Made by a program: the position numbers and the translations under genes. This document shows positions 7,978 through 16,336 of a stretch of DNA of 64,000 nt, piece after piece. Origin of the DNA: JASGDC01 sp047606545 (GTDB lineage Bacteria; Actinomycetota; Actinomycetes; Actinomycetales; Micrococcaceae); the NCBI GenBank assembly GCA_047606545.1, contig JASGEI010000014.1:24260-88259 (forward strand). The letters are read 5' to 3'. Under the pieces are notes generated by a model. The model ran no database searches and had not been told where the DNA came from. It was given only the letters and a program-made list of their open reading frames with translations. Each line of letters starts with the position of its first letter. Within the stretch, counting starts at the first letter, position 1.

Positions 7978-8793
7978 TTAGTCCTCCTTCTCAGCTTCTT
8001 CATCATCTTTAGATGCAGATTCCTCTTCTGCTTCCTCAGTTTCTTCAGCTTTTTCTTCAACTGCTGATTCTTCTGAATCTGATTCTTCCTTTTCAGGTTT
8101 CTCAGTTTCAGTTTCTTCAGTCAGTTTTTTAGAGTCTGTGTCTTTTGCTTCTGTTTTTTTATCTTCATTAACTTCAGATTTCTTATCTTCAGAAGCTGTT
8201 TCTTTACCTTGTGTTTGTTCTACAAAAGCATCCAATGCTTTTTCAGTGAAAATAACATCATCAGCAACAAGGACATCGTATGCATTTAACTGATCAGCGA
8301 AAAGTACATGAACCTTAGCTACGTTACGCAAACTTGCCATTGAAACTTCATCTTCACGATCAAGAACTACTAGAGCACGAGTTCCTTTGATATCTTTAGC
8401 AATAGTTTTAAGTGCATCCTTTGTAGATGGTTTTTCACTAGTAACTACAGAACCAATAACCTGTACATAACCATTGCGAGCACGATCTGAAAGTGCGCCA
8501 CGAAGTGCGGCAGCAATCATTTTCTTAGGTGTGCGTTGTGCGTAATTACGAGGCTTTGGACCATGCACGATACCGCCACCCTTCATGTGTGGCGCACGGA
8601 TAGAACCCTGACGTGCGTTACCAGTACCTTTTTGCCTGAATGGCTTACGACCTGCACCCGAACGCTCACCACGGTCTTTAACCTTGTGAGTACCCTGACG
8701 AGCAGCAGCTAACTGAGCTACTACTACCTGGTGAATCAAAGGAACAGATACTTTTGCATCAAAAATTTCTGCGGGTAAATTTGAATTTGCCAT
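7978..8793 (-). CDS. rplD: 50S ribosomal protein L4 with long acidic C-terminal tail
   Basis: L4 reaches into the exit tunnel and in E. coli represses its own operon. Residues 1-205 form the normal protein (KDRGERSGAGRKPFRQKGTG in the loop, GPKPRNYAQRTPKKM). From about residue 205 to 271 the protein is almost pure Glu/Asp/Lys/Ser/Thr, ending in an acidic run. Most bacterial L4 proteins are 200-220 residues long. Nothing suggests a frameshift; the tail is in frame and ends four bases from rplW. Confidence 0.97.
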   Translation of the reverse strand: MANSNLPAEIFDAKVSVPLIHQVVVAQLAAARQGTHKVKDRGERSGAGRKPFRQKGTGNARQGSIRAPHMKGGGIVHGPKPRNYAQRTPKKMIAAALRGALSDRARNGYVQVIGSVVTSEKPSTKDALKTIAKDIKGTRALVVLDREDEVSMASLRNVAKVHVLFADQLNAYDVLVADDVIFTEKALDAFVEQTQGKETASEDKKSEVNEDKKTEAKDTDSKKLTEETETEKPEKEESDSEESAVEEKAEETEEAEEESASKDDEEAEKED

Positions 8794-8796
8794 TTA

Positions 8797-9453
8797 CTAT
8801 GCCCCCTTCACAGCAGTGCGAACTAGTACTACTGCACCACGAGGTCCAGGAATCGCACCTTTAATCAATAGAAGGTTTTTGTCGGAATCTACTGCATGAA
8901 CAGTTAGATTTTGAGTAGTATGACGTACATTACCCATACGACCTGACATCTTTTGACCGCGGAATACACGACCTGGAGTGGCAGAAGCACCGATTGAACC
9001 TGGCTTACGATGGTTCTTATGTGCACCGTGAGATGCACCTACACCGTGGAAACCGTGGCGCTTCATAGTACCGGCAAAACCTTTACCTTTTGTTTTTCCT
9101 ACTACGTCTACTTTTTGCCCAGCTTCAAACTGTTCAACAGTAAGTTCTTGACCTGCTTCATAGCTTTCTGAATCAGCAGTACGTAATTCAACAAGGTGAC
9201 GGCGTGGAGTAACTCCAGCTTTCTCAAAGTGACCAGTCATTGGCTTGTTAACTTTACGTGGATCAATCTGACCGTAGGCGATTTGCACGGCATTATAGCC
9301 GTCGTTTTCTTCTGCGCGAACCTGAGTTACAACATTGGCTTCGGCTTCAACTACAGTTACTGGAATGATCTTATTATCATCATCCCAAACCTGAGTCATG
9401 CCCAGCTTTTTGCCCAGGAGACCTTTTACCTCGCGCTGTGTTTGATTAGACAT
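8797..9453 (-). CDS. rplC: 50S ribosomal protein L3
   Basis: L3 is one of the first 50S assembly proteins. The 218-residue product has GLLGKKLGMTQVWDDD at the N-terminus and the central KGKGFAGTMKRHGFHGVGAS loop that contacts the peptidyl transferase centre. Confidence 0.98.
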   Translation of the reverse strand: MSNQTQREVKGLLGKKLGMTQVWDDDNKIIPVTVVEAEANVVTQVRAEENDGYNAVQIAYGQIDPRKVNKPMTGHFEKAGVTPRRHLVELRTADSESYEAGQELTVEQFEAGQKVDVVGKTKGKGFAGTMKRHGFHGVGASHGAHKNHRKPGSIGASATPGRVFRGQKMSGRMGNVRHTTQNLTVHAVDSDKNLLLIKGAIPGPRGAVVLVRTAVKGA

Positions 9454-9474
9454 ATTTTAGCTTTTTGTCCTTAC

Positions 9475-9783
9475 TTACAGCTTAATCTCGATATTGACAT
9501 CTGCTGGCAAGTCAAGACGCATTAGCGAGTCAACTGCCTTTGGAGTAGGGTCAACAATATCGATTAGACGTTTGTGAGTACGCATTTCAAAGTGCTCACG
9601 ACTGTCTTTATACTTATGTGGGGAACGAATGACACAATAAACGTTTTTCTCAGTAGGCAGCGGAACAGGACCAACAATTGATGCTCCTGCTCGTGTCACT
9701 GTGTCAACGATTTTGCGTGCCGAGCTATCAATGACATCGTGGTCATATGATTTTAGCCTAATGCGGATCTTTTGTCCTGCCAT
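9475..9783 (-). CDS. rpsJ: 30S ribosomal protein S10 (NusE)
   Basis: S10 is both a head protein of the 30S subunit and the NusE partner of NusB and NusG in antitermination. The 102-residue product starts MAGQKIRIRLKSYDHDVID and includes GPVPLPTEKNVYCVIRSPHK. It is the first gene of the S10 operon and follows a structured untranslated leader. Confidence 0.98.
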   Translation of the reverse strand: MAGQKIRIRLKSYDHDVIDSSARKIVDTVTRAGASIVGPVPLPTEKNVYCVIRSPHKYKDSREHFEMRTHKRLIDIVDPTPKAVDSLMRLDLPADVNIEIKL

Positions 9784-9960
9784 TATAGGTGCTCTCTCTT
9801 TCTTTACGCAGTGTCCTAGCTAAGGGTTCTTAACTAGGTATTTACTGACAAGTGCCCGAAACCCGAGGTCGGGTGTGTCGGCGCTACTTCTTTTTAAACC
9901 GCAAGCTCTACACTAGTGCCTGCGGTCTCTCAGCCCTTCTAGGGCTAAATTTAAGCTTAC
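9784..9960 (-). promoter_or_regulatory. Structured 5' leader of the S10 operon
   Basis: No gene is visible in this stretch. On the minus strand it holds at least three hairpins: AGCCCT/AGGGCT at about 9930-9944, a GC-rich stem ACCGCA..TGCGGT at about 9898-9928, and CCCGA..CGGG at about 9859-9876. Leaders of this kind commonly mediate autogenous control by a ribosomal protein (L4 in E. coli), but I do not recognise a named family here. The promoter should lie above 9,960. Confidence 0.5.
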
Positions 9961-10046
9961 AATGCGTAGTGAATACGCACAAAGTCAATACTACCTGATT
10001 TTATATAAGCAATGCAAATTAAATTTTCGGCATTTTATGCAACTAA

Positions 10047-10118
10047 CACATTTTCTTAGTAATCGACTATTTCCACTCCATATATGCAAAGAAAATTACC
10101 TTTTAGTAAGAAAATGCG
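10047..10118. repeat. Dispersed intergenic palindrome, copy A (diverged)
   Basis: An imperfect inverted repeat (CACATTTTCTTAGTAA ... TTTTAGTAAGAAAATGCG) lies between the tuf terminator and the S10 leader. It aligns over its whole length, including the unpaired centre TATTTCCACT, with a second copy at 29,629-29,700. The small frames across it look spurious. It resembles a REP/MITE-like non-coding repeat. Confidence 0.7.
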
Positions 10119-10136
10119 ATAGAGAAGCTGACATAC

Positions 10137-10176
10137 AAAAAGACCCTCACGCTTGTTTCCAAGCTAGAGGGTCTTT
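10137..10176 (-). terminator. Rho-independent terminator of tuf
   Basis: A strong stem (GACCCTC/GAGGGTC extended by AAA/TTT and an inner GCTTG/CAAGC) lies 17 bases past the tuf stop codon, followed on the minus strand by TTTTG. Confidence 0.9.
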
Positions 10177-10193
10177 AAGAAAGTAAAAGTTTA

Positions 10194-11384
10194 TTACTTG
10201 ATAATCTTAGTCACACGACCAGAACCAACAGTACGTCCACCTTCACGAATCGCGAAGCCTAGACCTTCTTCCATAGCGATTGGCTGGATAAGCTCAACAG
10301 CCATCTCAGTGTTATCGCCAGGCATTACCATTTCAGTTCCTTCTGGAAGTGTAATTACACCAGTTACGTCAGTTGTACGGAAGTAGAACTGAGGGCGGTA
10401 GTTAGTGTAGAACGGATTGTGACGCCCACCTTCATCCTTAGAAAGGATGTACACGTTACCTTCGAATTCAGTGTGTGGAGTGATTGAACCTGGTTTAACA
10501 ACAACCTGGCCACGCTCAACATCTTCACGCTTTAGACCACGAAGAAGTAGACCACAGTTCTCGCCTGCCCATGCTTCATCAAGTTGCTTGTGGAACATCT
10601 CAATACCAGTAACAGTAGTCTTCTGGATTGGACGGATACCAACGATTTCAACCTCAGAGTTAATTGGAAGAGTACCACGTTCAGCACGACCTGTTACTAC
10701 AGTACCGCGACCTGTAATTGTAAATACATCCTCAATTGGCATCAAGAATGGCTTGTCTTTGTCACGCTGTGGTTCTGGAATATACTCATCAACAGCTTCC
10801 ATTAGCTCTTCAACAGCCTTAACCCACTTTTCGTCACCTTCAAGTGCCTTAAGCGCAGATACCTGGATAACTGGAGCTTCATCTCCATCGAATTCTTGCT
10901 CAGAAAGAAGTTCACGAACTTCCATTTCTACTAATTCAAGTAGTTCTTCATCGTCAACCATGTCAGCTTTGTTAAGAGCTACAAGAAGTGTTGGTACACC
11001 AACCTGACGAGCTAGAAGAACGTGTTCACGAGTCTGAGCCATTGGACCATCAGTAGCAGCAACTACAAGAATCGCACCGTCCATCTGAGCTGCACCAGTA
11101 ATCATGTTCTTGATGTAGTCAGCGTGACCTGGAGCGTCTACGTGTGCGTAGTGGCGCTTTTCAGTCTCATACTCAATGTGAGAGATGTTAATTGTAATAC
11201 CACGCTGCTTTTCTTCAGGTGCCTTATCAATTTCATCAAACTTAAATGGTTCGTTTAGATCAGGGTACTTGTCAGCTAGCACCTTAGAGATTGCTGCTGT
11301 CAATGTAGTTTTACCGTGGTCAACGTGACCAATAGTACCAATGTTTAAGTGCGGCTTGGTACGTTCGAACTTTGCCTTAGCCAC
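10194..11384 (-). CDS. tuf: Elongation factor Tu
   Basis: EF-Tu delivers aminoacyl-tRNA to the ribosome as a GTP complex. The 396-residue product has G1 GHVDHGKT (residues 18-25), G3 DAPGH, G4 NKAD and the C-terminal beta-barrels ending GSGRVTKIIK. The start codon is GTG at 11384 with an AGGAGG ribosome-binding site. It has its own candidate promoter in the 100-base gap after fusA and a dedicated terminator. Confidence 0.99.
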   Translation of the reverse strand: MAKAKFERTKPHLNIGTIGHVDHGKTTLTAAISKVLADKYPDLNEPFKFDEIDKAPEEKQRGITINISHIEYETEKRHYAHVDAPGHADYIKNMITGAAQMDGAILVVAATDGPMAQTREHVLLARQVGVPTLLVALNKADMVDDEELLELVEMEVRELLSEQEFDGDEAPVIQVSALKALEGDEKWVKAVEELMEAVDEYIPEPQRDKDKPFLMPIEDVFTITGRGTVVTGRAERGTLPINSEVEIVGIRPIQKTTVTGIEMFHKQLDEAWAGENCGLLLRGLKREDVERGQVVVKPGSITPHTEFEGNVYILSKDEGGRHNPFYTNYRPQFYFRTTDVTGVITLPEGTEMVMPGDNTEMAVELIQPIAMEEGLGFAIREGGRTVGSGRVTKIIK

Positions 11385-11427
11385 TAGGGCCTCCTATTTC
11401 ATGTTGTCTTAATAGTTAATTACCTTA

Positions 11428-11457
11428 ACTATATTACGTCATTTACGTTGTTTACAA
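11428..11457 (-). promoter_or_regulatory. Candidate tuf promoter
   Basis: On the minus strand TTGTAA (11452-11457) and TATAGT (11428-11433) are 18 bases apart, in the gap between fusA and tuf and about 44 bases upstream of the GTG start. This would let tuf be made in excess of fusA. Confidence 0.5.
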
Positions 11458-11484
11458 AAATGGAATTTGCTTCCAGTGTAGGTT

Positions 11485-13587
11485 TTATTCTCCTTGTGCC
11501 TTCTGAACAATTTCTTCAGACACGTTTTTTGGGACTTCCGCATATGTATCGAAAACCATAGAGAATACTGCACGACCCTGTGTCTTTGAACGCAGGTCGC
11601 CAATGTAACCAAACATCTCAGAAAGAGGGACATTGGCACGAATTACCTTCACACCGGTTGCATCTTCCATGGATGAAATTTGACCACGGCGAGAGTTTAG
11701 GTCACCAATTACGTCACCCATGTACTCTTCTGGAGTACGAACCTCTACTGCCATGATAGGTTCAAGGAGTGCAGGATCTGCTTTACGCATCGCTTCCTTC
11801 ATACCCTGAACACCAGCGATTTTGAAGGCCATCTCAGAAGAGTCAACATCGTGATACTGACCATCCTTCAATACTGCCTTAATACCAACCACTGGGTAAC
11901 CAGCAAGAACACCATACTTCATAGCATCTTGAATACCCTGGTCTACGCTTGGAATATATTCACGAGGGATACGTCCACCCGTTACTTTATTCTCAAATTC
12001 ATATAAGTCATCGCCTTCAACTTCCATTGGTTCAATAGAGAATTGAATCTTAGCGAACTGACCAGAACCACCAGACTGCTTCTTGTGAGTGTAATCGTGC
12101 TTATCAACTTTGCGACGAATAGTTTCACGGTAAGCTACCTGTGGTTTACCTACATTTGCCTCTACCTTAAACTCACGACGCATACGGTCAACGAATACAT
12201 CTAAGTGAAGTTCACCCATACCACCAATCACAGTCTGACCAGTTTCTTCGTCAAGGCTTACGCGGAAGGTAGGATCTTCTGCTACTAGCTTTTGAATTGC
12301 TGTTGAAAGCTTCTCTTGGTCACCTTTAGTCTTTGGTTCAATTGCCACATCAATCACAGGTTCTGGGAATGACATAGATTCAAGAACAATCTGATTATTT
12401 GGGTCACAAAGTGTGTCCCCTGTAGTAGTATCTTTAAGACCAATCACAGCATAAATGTGACCAGCTTGTAACTCATCAACCGGGTTCTCTTTGTTAGAGT
12501 GCATCTGGAATACCTTGCCGATACGCTCTTTCTTTTGCTTAGTCGCATTATATACCTGAGAACCTGAAGAGGCTTTACCAGAGTACACACGCACGTAAGT
12601 CAAGGTACCAAAGAATGGGTGAGATGCTACCTTGAAAGCAAGAGCTGCGAAAGGTTCGTTAACTTCTGGCTTACGAGTAAGCTCTTCTTCCTCATCTTTC
12701 ACACTATGACCAGTAATTGCTGGTACATCTAGTGGAGAAGGCAGGTAACGAACAACTGCATCAAGCATAGGTTGGATACCTTTGTTCTTGAATGCGGAAC
12801 CACAGAATATTGGGTAAACTTCTGAAGCGATAGTTAGTTTACGAACGCCATCTTTAATCTCTTCTTCAGTAAGATCTTCGCCTTCAAGATACTTTTCCAT
12901 CAGTTCGTCATCAGATTCCGCAACTGTCTCAATAAGTTCGTTACGGTATTCCTCTGCTTTATCCTGAAGGTCTTCTGGAATATCCTCGATTTCGTACTTA
13001 GCACCCATTTCAGTCTCACCACGCCAAGTCAGTGCCTTCATGGTGATTAAATCTACTACACCTTCAAAGTCATTTTCTGCACCAATTGGCAACTGCATTA
13101 CCAATGGCTTTGCATGAAGACGGTCAACGATAGTCTGCACAGTGAAGTAGAAATCTGCACCAAGCTTATCCATCTTGTTTACGAAACAGATGCGAGGCAC
13201 ATCGTACTTGTCAGCTTGACGCCAAACAGTTTCAGACTGAGGTTCTACACCTTCTTTACCGTCGAACACTGCAACAGCACCATCAAGTACACGTAGTGAA
13301 CGTTCTACCTCTACAGTGAAGTCAACGTGTCCCGGTGTATCTATGATGTTAATCTGGTAGTCATCCCAGTAACAAGTAGTTGCAGCAGAAGTAATTGTGA
13401 TACCACGTTCCTGCTCCTGCTCCATCCAGTCCATTGTTGAAGCACCATCATGTGTTTCACCAATTTTATGGTTGATACCAGTGTAATATAGAATACGCTC
13501 TGTTGCGGTAGTTTTACCAGCATCAATGTGAGCCATGATGCCGATATTGCGGACCTTTTTAAGATCAGAAAGTACGTCTAGCGCCAC
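11485..13587 (-). CDS. fusA: Elongation factor G
   Basis: EF-G is the translocation GTPase. The 700-residue product has the G1 AHIDAGKTT motif near residue 19, G3 DTPGHVDF, G4 NKMDK and the domain IV/V signatures YIPSVDQGIQ and GDLNSRRGQI. The start is GTG at 13587. It follows rpsG by 35 bases as in the str operon. Confidence 0.99.
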   Translation of the reverse strand: MALDVLSDLKKVRNIGIMAHIDAGKTTATERILYYTGINHKIGETHDGASTMDWMEQEQERGITITSAATTCYWDDYQINIIDTPGHVDFTVEVERSLRVLDGAVAVFDGKEGVEPQSETVWRQADKYDVPRICFVNKMDKLGADFYFTVQTIVDRLHAKPLVMQLPIGAENDFEGVVDLITMKALTWRGETEMGAKYEIEDIPEDLQDKAEEYRNELIETVAESDDELMEKYLEGEDLTEEEIKDGVRKLTIASEVYPIFCGSAFKNKGIQPMLDAVVRYLPSPLDVPAITGHSVKDEEEELTRKPEVNEPFAALAFKVASHPFFGTLTYVRVYSGKASSGSQVYNATKQKKERIGKVFQMHSNKENPVDELQAGHIYAVIGLKDTTTGDTLCDPNNQIVLESMSFPEPVIDVAIEPKTKGDQEKLSTAIQKLVAEDPTFRVSLDEETGQTVIGGMGELHLDVFVDRMRREFKVEANVGKPQVAYRETIRRKVDKHDYTHKKQSGGSGQFAKIQFSIEPMEVEGDDLYEFENKVTGGRIPREYIPSVDQGIQDAMKYGVLAGYPVVGIKAVLKDGQYHDVDSSEMAFKIAGVQGMKEAMRKADPALLEPIMAVEVRTPEEYMGDVIGDLNSRRGQISSMEDATGVKVIRANVPLSEMFGYIGDLRSKTQGRAVFSMVFDTYAEVPKNVSEEIVQKAQGE

Positions 13588-13622
13588 TTTTCCTAGCCTT
13601 TCAAATTTTAGCTAATTATTGA

Positions 13623-14093
13623 TTACCAACGGTAATGTGCAAACGCACGGTTTGCTTCTGCCATTTTATGTGTGTCTTCGCGCTTCTTAACTGCAGCACC
13701 AAGACCGTTCGAAGCATCAAGAATTTCATTCTGTAGACGCTCAGTCATAGTCTTTTCACGACGATTCTTTGCAAAACCTACTAGCCAACGAAGAGCTAGC
13801 GCAGTCTGACGTGCAGGCTTTACATCGATAGGTACCTGGTAAGTTGCACCACCAACACGGCGTGACTTAACCTCGATTGCAGGCTTTACGTTATCGATAG
13901 CCTTTTTCAAAGTTGTAACTGGATCAGCATCAGCTTTTTTGCGAGTACCTTCTAAGGCACCATATACGATGCTTTCCGCTGTTGATTTTTTACCGCCTAG
14001 AAGAACCTTGTTTACTAGCTGCGTAACTAATTGAGATCCGTAAACCGGATCAGTCACTAAAGGGCGCTTAGGCGCTGGACCTTTACGTGGCAT
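13623..14093 (-). CDS. rpsG: 30S ribosomal protein S7
   Basis: S7 nucleates assembly of the 30S head. The 156-residue product starts MPRKGPAPKRPLVTDPVYGS and ends AEANRAFAHYRW, both standard. Its start overlaps the rpsL stop by one base (TAATG). Confidence 0.98.
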   Translation of the reverse strand: MPRKGPAPKRPLVTDPVYGSQLVTQLVNKVLLGGKKSTAESIVYGALEGTRKKADADPVTTLKKAIDNVKPAIEVKSRRVGGATYQVPIDVKPARQTALALRWLVGFAKNRREKTMTERLQNEILDASNGLGAAVKKREDTHKMAEANRAFAHYRW

Positions 14094-14464
14094 TATTTCT
14101 CCTTCTTAGCACCGTAACGACTACGTGCTTGTTTACGATCTTTAACACCCTGTGTATCTAGGGCTCCACGGACAATCTTGTAACGTACACCTGGAAGGTC
14201 TTTCACACGACCACCGCGCACAAGCACGATAGAGTGTTCTTGTAGGTTATGACCAACCCCAGGAATGTAAGCTGTAACCTCTACACCACCGTTTAGGCGT
14301 ACACGAGCTACCTTACGAAGCGCAGAGTTTGGCTTTTTTGGAGTAGTAGTATATACACGAGTACATACACCACGGCGCATAGGGTTGCCCCGCAATGCTG
14401 GGGCCTTTGTCTTTGAGACTTTTGGTGAGCGGCCTTTGCGGACCAGCTGCTGAATAGTAGGCAC
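14093..14464 (-). CDS. rpsL: 30S ribosomal protein S12
   Basis: S12 controls decoding accuracy. The 123-residue product starts MPTIQQLVRKGRSPK and has TTTPKKPNSALRKVARVRL and GVRYKIVRGALDTQGVKDRK. Lysine is present at the PKKPNS and GRVKDLPG positions where streptomycin resistance arises, so the sequence looks like the sensitive type. The start is GTG. Confidence 0.98.
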   Translation of the reverse strand: MPTIQQLVRKGRSPKVSKTKAPALRGNPMRRGVCTRVYTTTPKKPNSALRKVARVRLNGGVEVTAYIPGVGHNLQEHSIVLVRGGRVKDLPGVRYKIVRGALDTQGVKDRKQARSRYGAKKEK

Positions 14465-14487
14465 TACTTATTCTCCATTTTGTCGAA

Positions 14488-14493
14488 ATTATA
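14488..14493 (-). promoter_or_regulatory. Candidate -10 box of the str operon
   Basis: A perfect TATAAT on the minus strand lies 23 bases before the rpsL GTG. No good -35 hexamer is seen at 16-18 bases, so the assignment is tentative. Confidence 0.35.
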
Positions 14494-14586
14494 CTTACAG
14501 ATTACAGTGCACAGCATTTAAGTATGCAAAATGCACTGGCAATAATTGCACTCACACTAGCTTACAGCTTTTAGTTAAAAATGACA

Positions 14587-14621
14587 ATTCGGCGTACCGA
14601 TTTTTTTTCGATACGCCGAAT
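14587..14621 (-). terminator. Terminator after the POT transporter gene
   Basis: A GC-rich stem (ATTCGGCGTA/TACGCCGAAT) with an inner CGA/TCG pairing and an A-rich loop on the minus strand lies 16 bases past the stop codon of the transporter gene. The downstream bases include TTTTT after a short spacer. Confidence 0.65.
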
Positions 14622-14637
14622 ATTGAGTGCTTGAAGC

Positions 14638-16098
14638 CTAGCGAATACCTGCCATTTTCTTCTTAATGAATGGCACAAGACCCGCAATGATAGCACTAAC
14701 CACGATAGATGTAAGACCTACACCTATGAAGTAAGGAACTTCATTAGTTGGGTTGTAGTAGCCAGCAATGGTACCTGACAATGCAGTACCCATTGATGAA
14801 GCAAGCATATATAACGCAACCATCATAGTAACGAAACGTTTAGGTGATAAACGAGTAGCTACTGATAAACCGATTGGCGAAATACAAAGCTCAGCAACAC
14901 AGAATAGTAACAGGATAAATAGCACTAATAGTAACGGCACTTTATTTTGACCACTGTTAGCAACAGGCAGGAATAATAAGTAAGCCACACCAATCAAGAA
15001 GTTAGCGAAAGCAAACTTCACTGGAGTTGATGGGTTCTTATCTCCTAGTTTCGTCCAAACACCTGCAAATACTAGAGCTAGTAACATTACGTAAATTGCA
15101 GAAACTGAGTTCATCCAAGCAGCAGGGAATTCCCAACCAAAAATTTTACGATTCAAACGTTCATCAGTAAATAATGGCAAGAATGTGAAGATCTGCTGGT
15201 ACAAAGCCCAGAATGCGACCTGAGAAACTAACAATGGAATGAACGCTACAACACGGCTCTTTTCTTCAGCAGTAGTCTTATCCGTACGTAGCAACATTGA
15301 AATAATCGAAATTGCTGCAATTGCAGAGAAAACTGCAATGAATGTCGAAACATTTTCACCAGCAAAAGCTGCACGCGTTGGTGATGAAAAAGTAAACCAA
15401 CCAAGCAGTGCGATAACCACGATAGCTACTGCAGCTATTGTCTTTGCACGGCTTGCTTCCTCTGGCGTCAATGGGTCACTTGGCTTGCGAGTTCCTTCAG
15501 CAAATACTTTACGACCTACTGTGTACTGCGCTAGACCAAGAGCCATACCAACTGCTGCTGCACCAAACGCATAGTGGAAACCTACACCTTGAAGTGCGCC
15601 GGTTACCAAAGGCCCAAGGAAAGCACCTACGTTAATACCAAAGTAATATAGCGAGAATCCCGCATCACTTCGTGGATCGTTTTTATCGTAAAGGGTACCT
15701 ACCATTGAAGTAGAGCTGGCTTTAACACCACCACCACCGAAAGCAATCAGTAGCAGACCAATAACAAGACCGAAAATTCCATGTAACAAGGCCATAGATA
15801 AGTGGCCAAACACTACAATAATAGCACTATAGAATAGTGTCTTTTCACGGCCTAACAAGCGGTCAGAAATCCAACCAAATAGGATGGTACTTAAGAACAC
15901 CATACCACCGTATGCACCAGCAAGTGACGTTGCAGTGCCTTTATCAAGCCCTAAACCACCTTGGCTGGCCGTGTATGTTACATAGAATACAAGAATTGCT
16001 TGTACACCATAGAAGGAGAAGCGCTCCCACATTTCCACACCAAAAAGAGTAGCCAATGACTTAGGATGCCCAAAGAATGAAGTATCATCCTTAGCCAA
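14638..16098 (-). CDS. POT/PTR2-family di- and tripeptide:H+ symporter
   Basis: This membrane carrier probably imports small peptides with protons. The 486-residue product begins FFGHPKSLATLFGVEMWERFSFYGVQAILVFYV, whose ExxERFxYYG motif is the hallmark of proton-coupled oligopeptide transporters. About 13-14 hydrophobic helices are visible, in line with DtpT-like bacterial members. I accept the TTG at 16098 (after AGAGGAAAAAG) as the start; the frame is open further upstream without a better start codon. It stands alone between rpoC and rpsL with its own terminator. DtpT is the closest named relative I can suggest. Confidence 0.88.
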   Translation of the reverse strand: MAKDDTSFFGHPKSLATLFGVEMWERFSFYGVQAILVFYVTYTASQGGLGLDKGTATSLAGAYGGMVFLSTILFGWISDRLLGREKTLFYSAIIVVFGHLSMALLHGIFGLVIGLLLIAFGGGGVKASSTSMVGTLYDKNDPRSDAGFSLYYFGINVGAFLGPLVTGALQGVGFHYAFGAAAVGMALGLAQYTVGRKVFAEGTRKPSDPLTPEEASRAKTIAAVAIVVIALLGWFTFSSPTRAAFAGENVSTFIAVFSAIAAISIISMLLRTDKTTAEEKSRVVAFIPLLVSQVAFWALYQQIFTFLPLFTDERLNRKIFGWEFPAAWMNSVSAIYVMLLALVFAGVWTKLGDKNPSTPVKFAFANFLIGVAYLLFLPVANSGQNKVPLLLVLFILLLFCVAELCISPIGLSVATRLSPKRFVTMMVALYMLASSMGTALSGTIAGYYNPTNEVPYFIGVGLTSIVVSAIIAGLVPFIKKKMAGIR

Positions 16099-16285
16099 AT
16101 TAGCTTTTTCCTCTATAACATTTTCTGTAGCGATAATCTTACCTTTCTCGAGTAAAAAATCTCTTCGCTTATAGTGAGATTGTTTATTAGCATACTACTG
16201 TTTCTCAGCTAATGCACATTTTTTATGAAATTTAACGTTCAGCAGACAAATTAACTAGTTCCCTCAAAATTTTCTATAGAATATG

Positions 16286-16316
16286 AAAAATCCCGGTAGA
16301 AAATTTCATACCGGGA
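16286..16316 (-). terminator. Rho-independent terminator of rpoBC
   Basis: TCCCGGTA/TACCGGGA stem with a 10-base loop, followed on the minus strand by TTTTT, 21 bases past the rpoC stop codon. Confidence 0.9.
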
Positions 16317-16336
16317 CTCTTCAAAGTTTAAGAAGA

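Noticed and set aside
9962..10186. Plus-strand frame of 74 codons across the tuf-S10 gap
   Set aside because: It runs across the dispersed palindrome and the tuf terminator and has no ribosome-binding site or family likeness.
10447..11007. Long plus-strand frame (186 codons) inside tuf
   Set aside because: Antisense shadow of a strongly codon-biased gene; Ser/Thr/Arg-rich nonsense composition.
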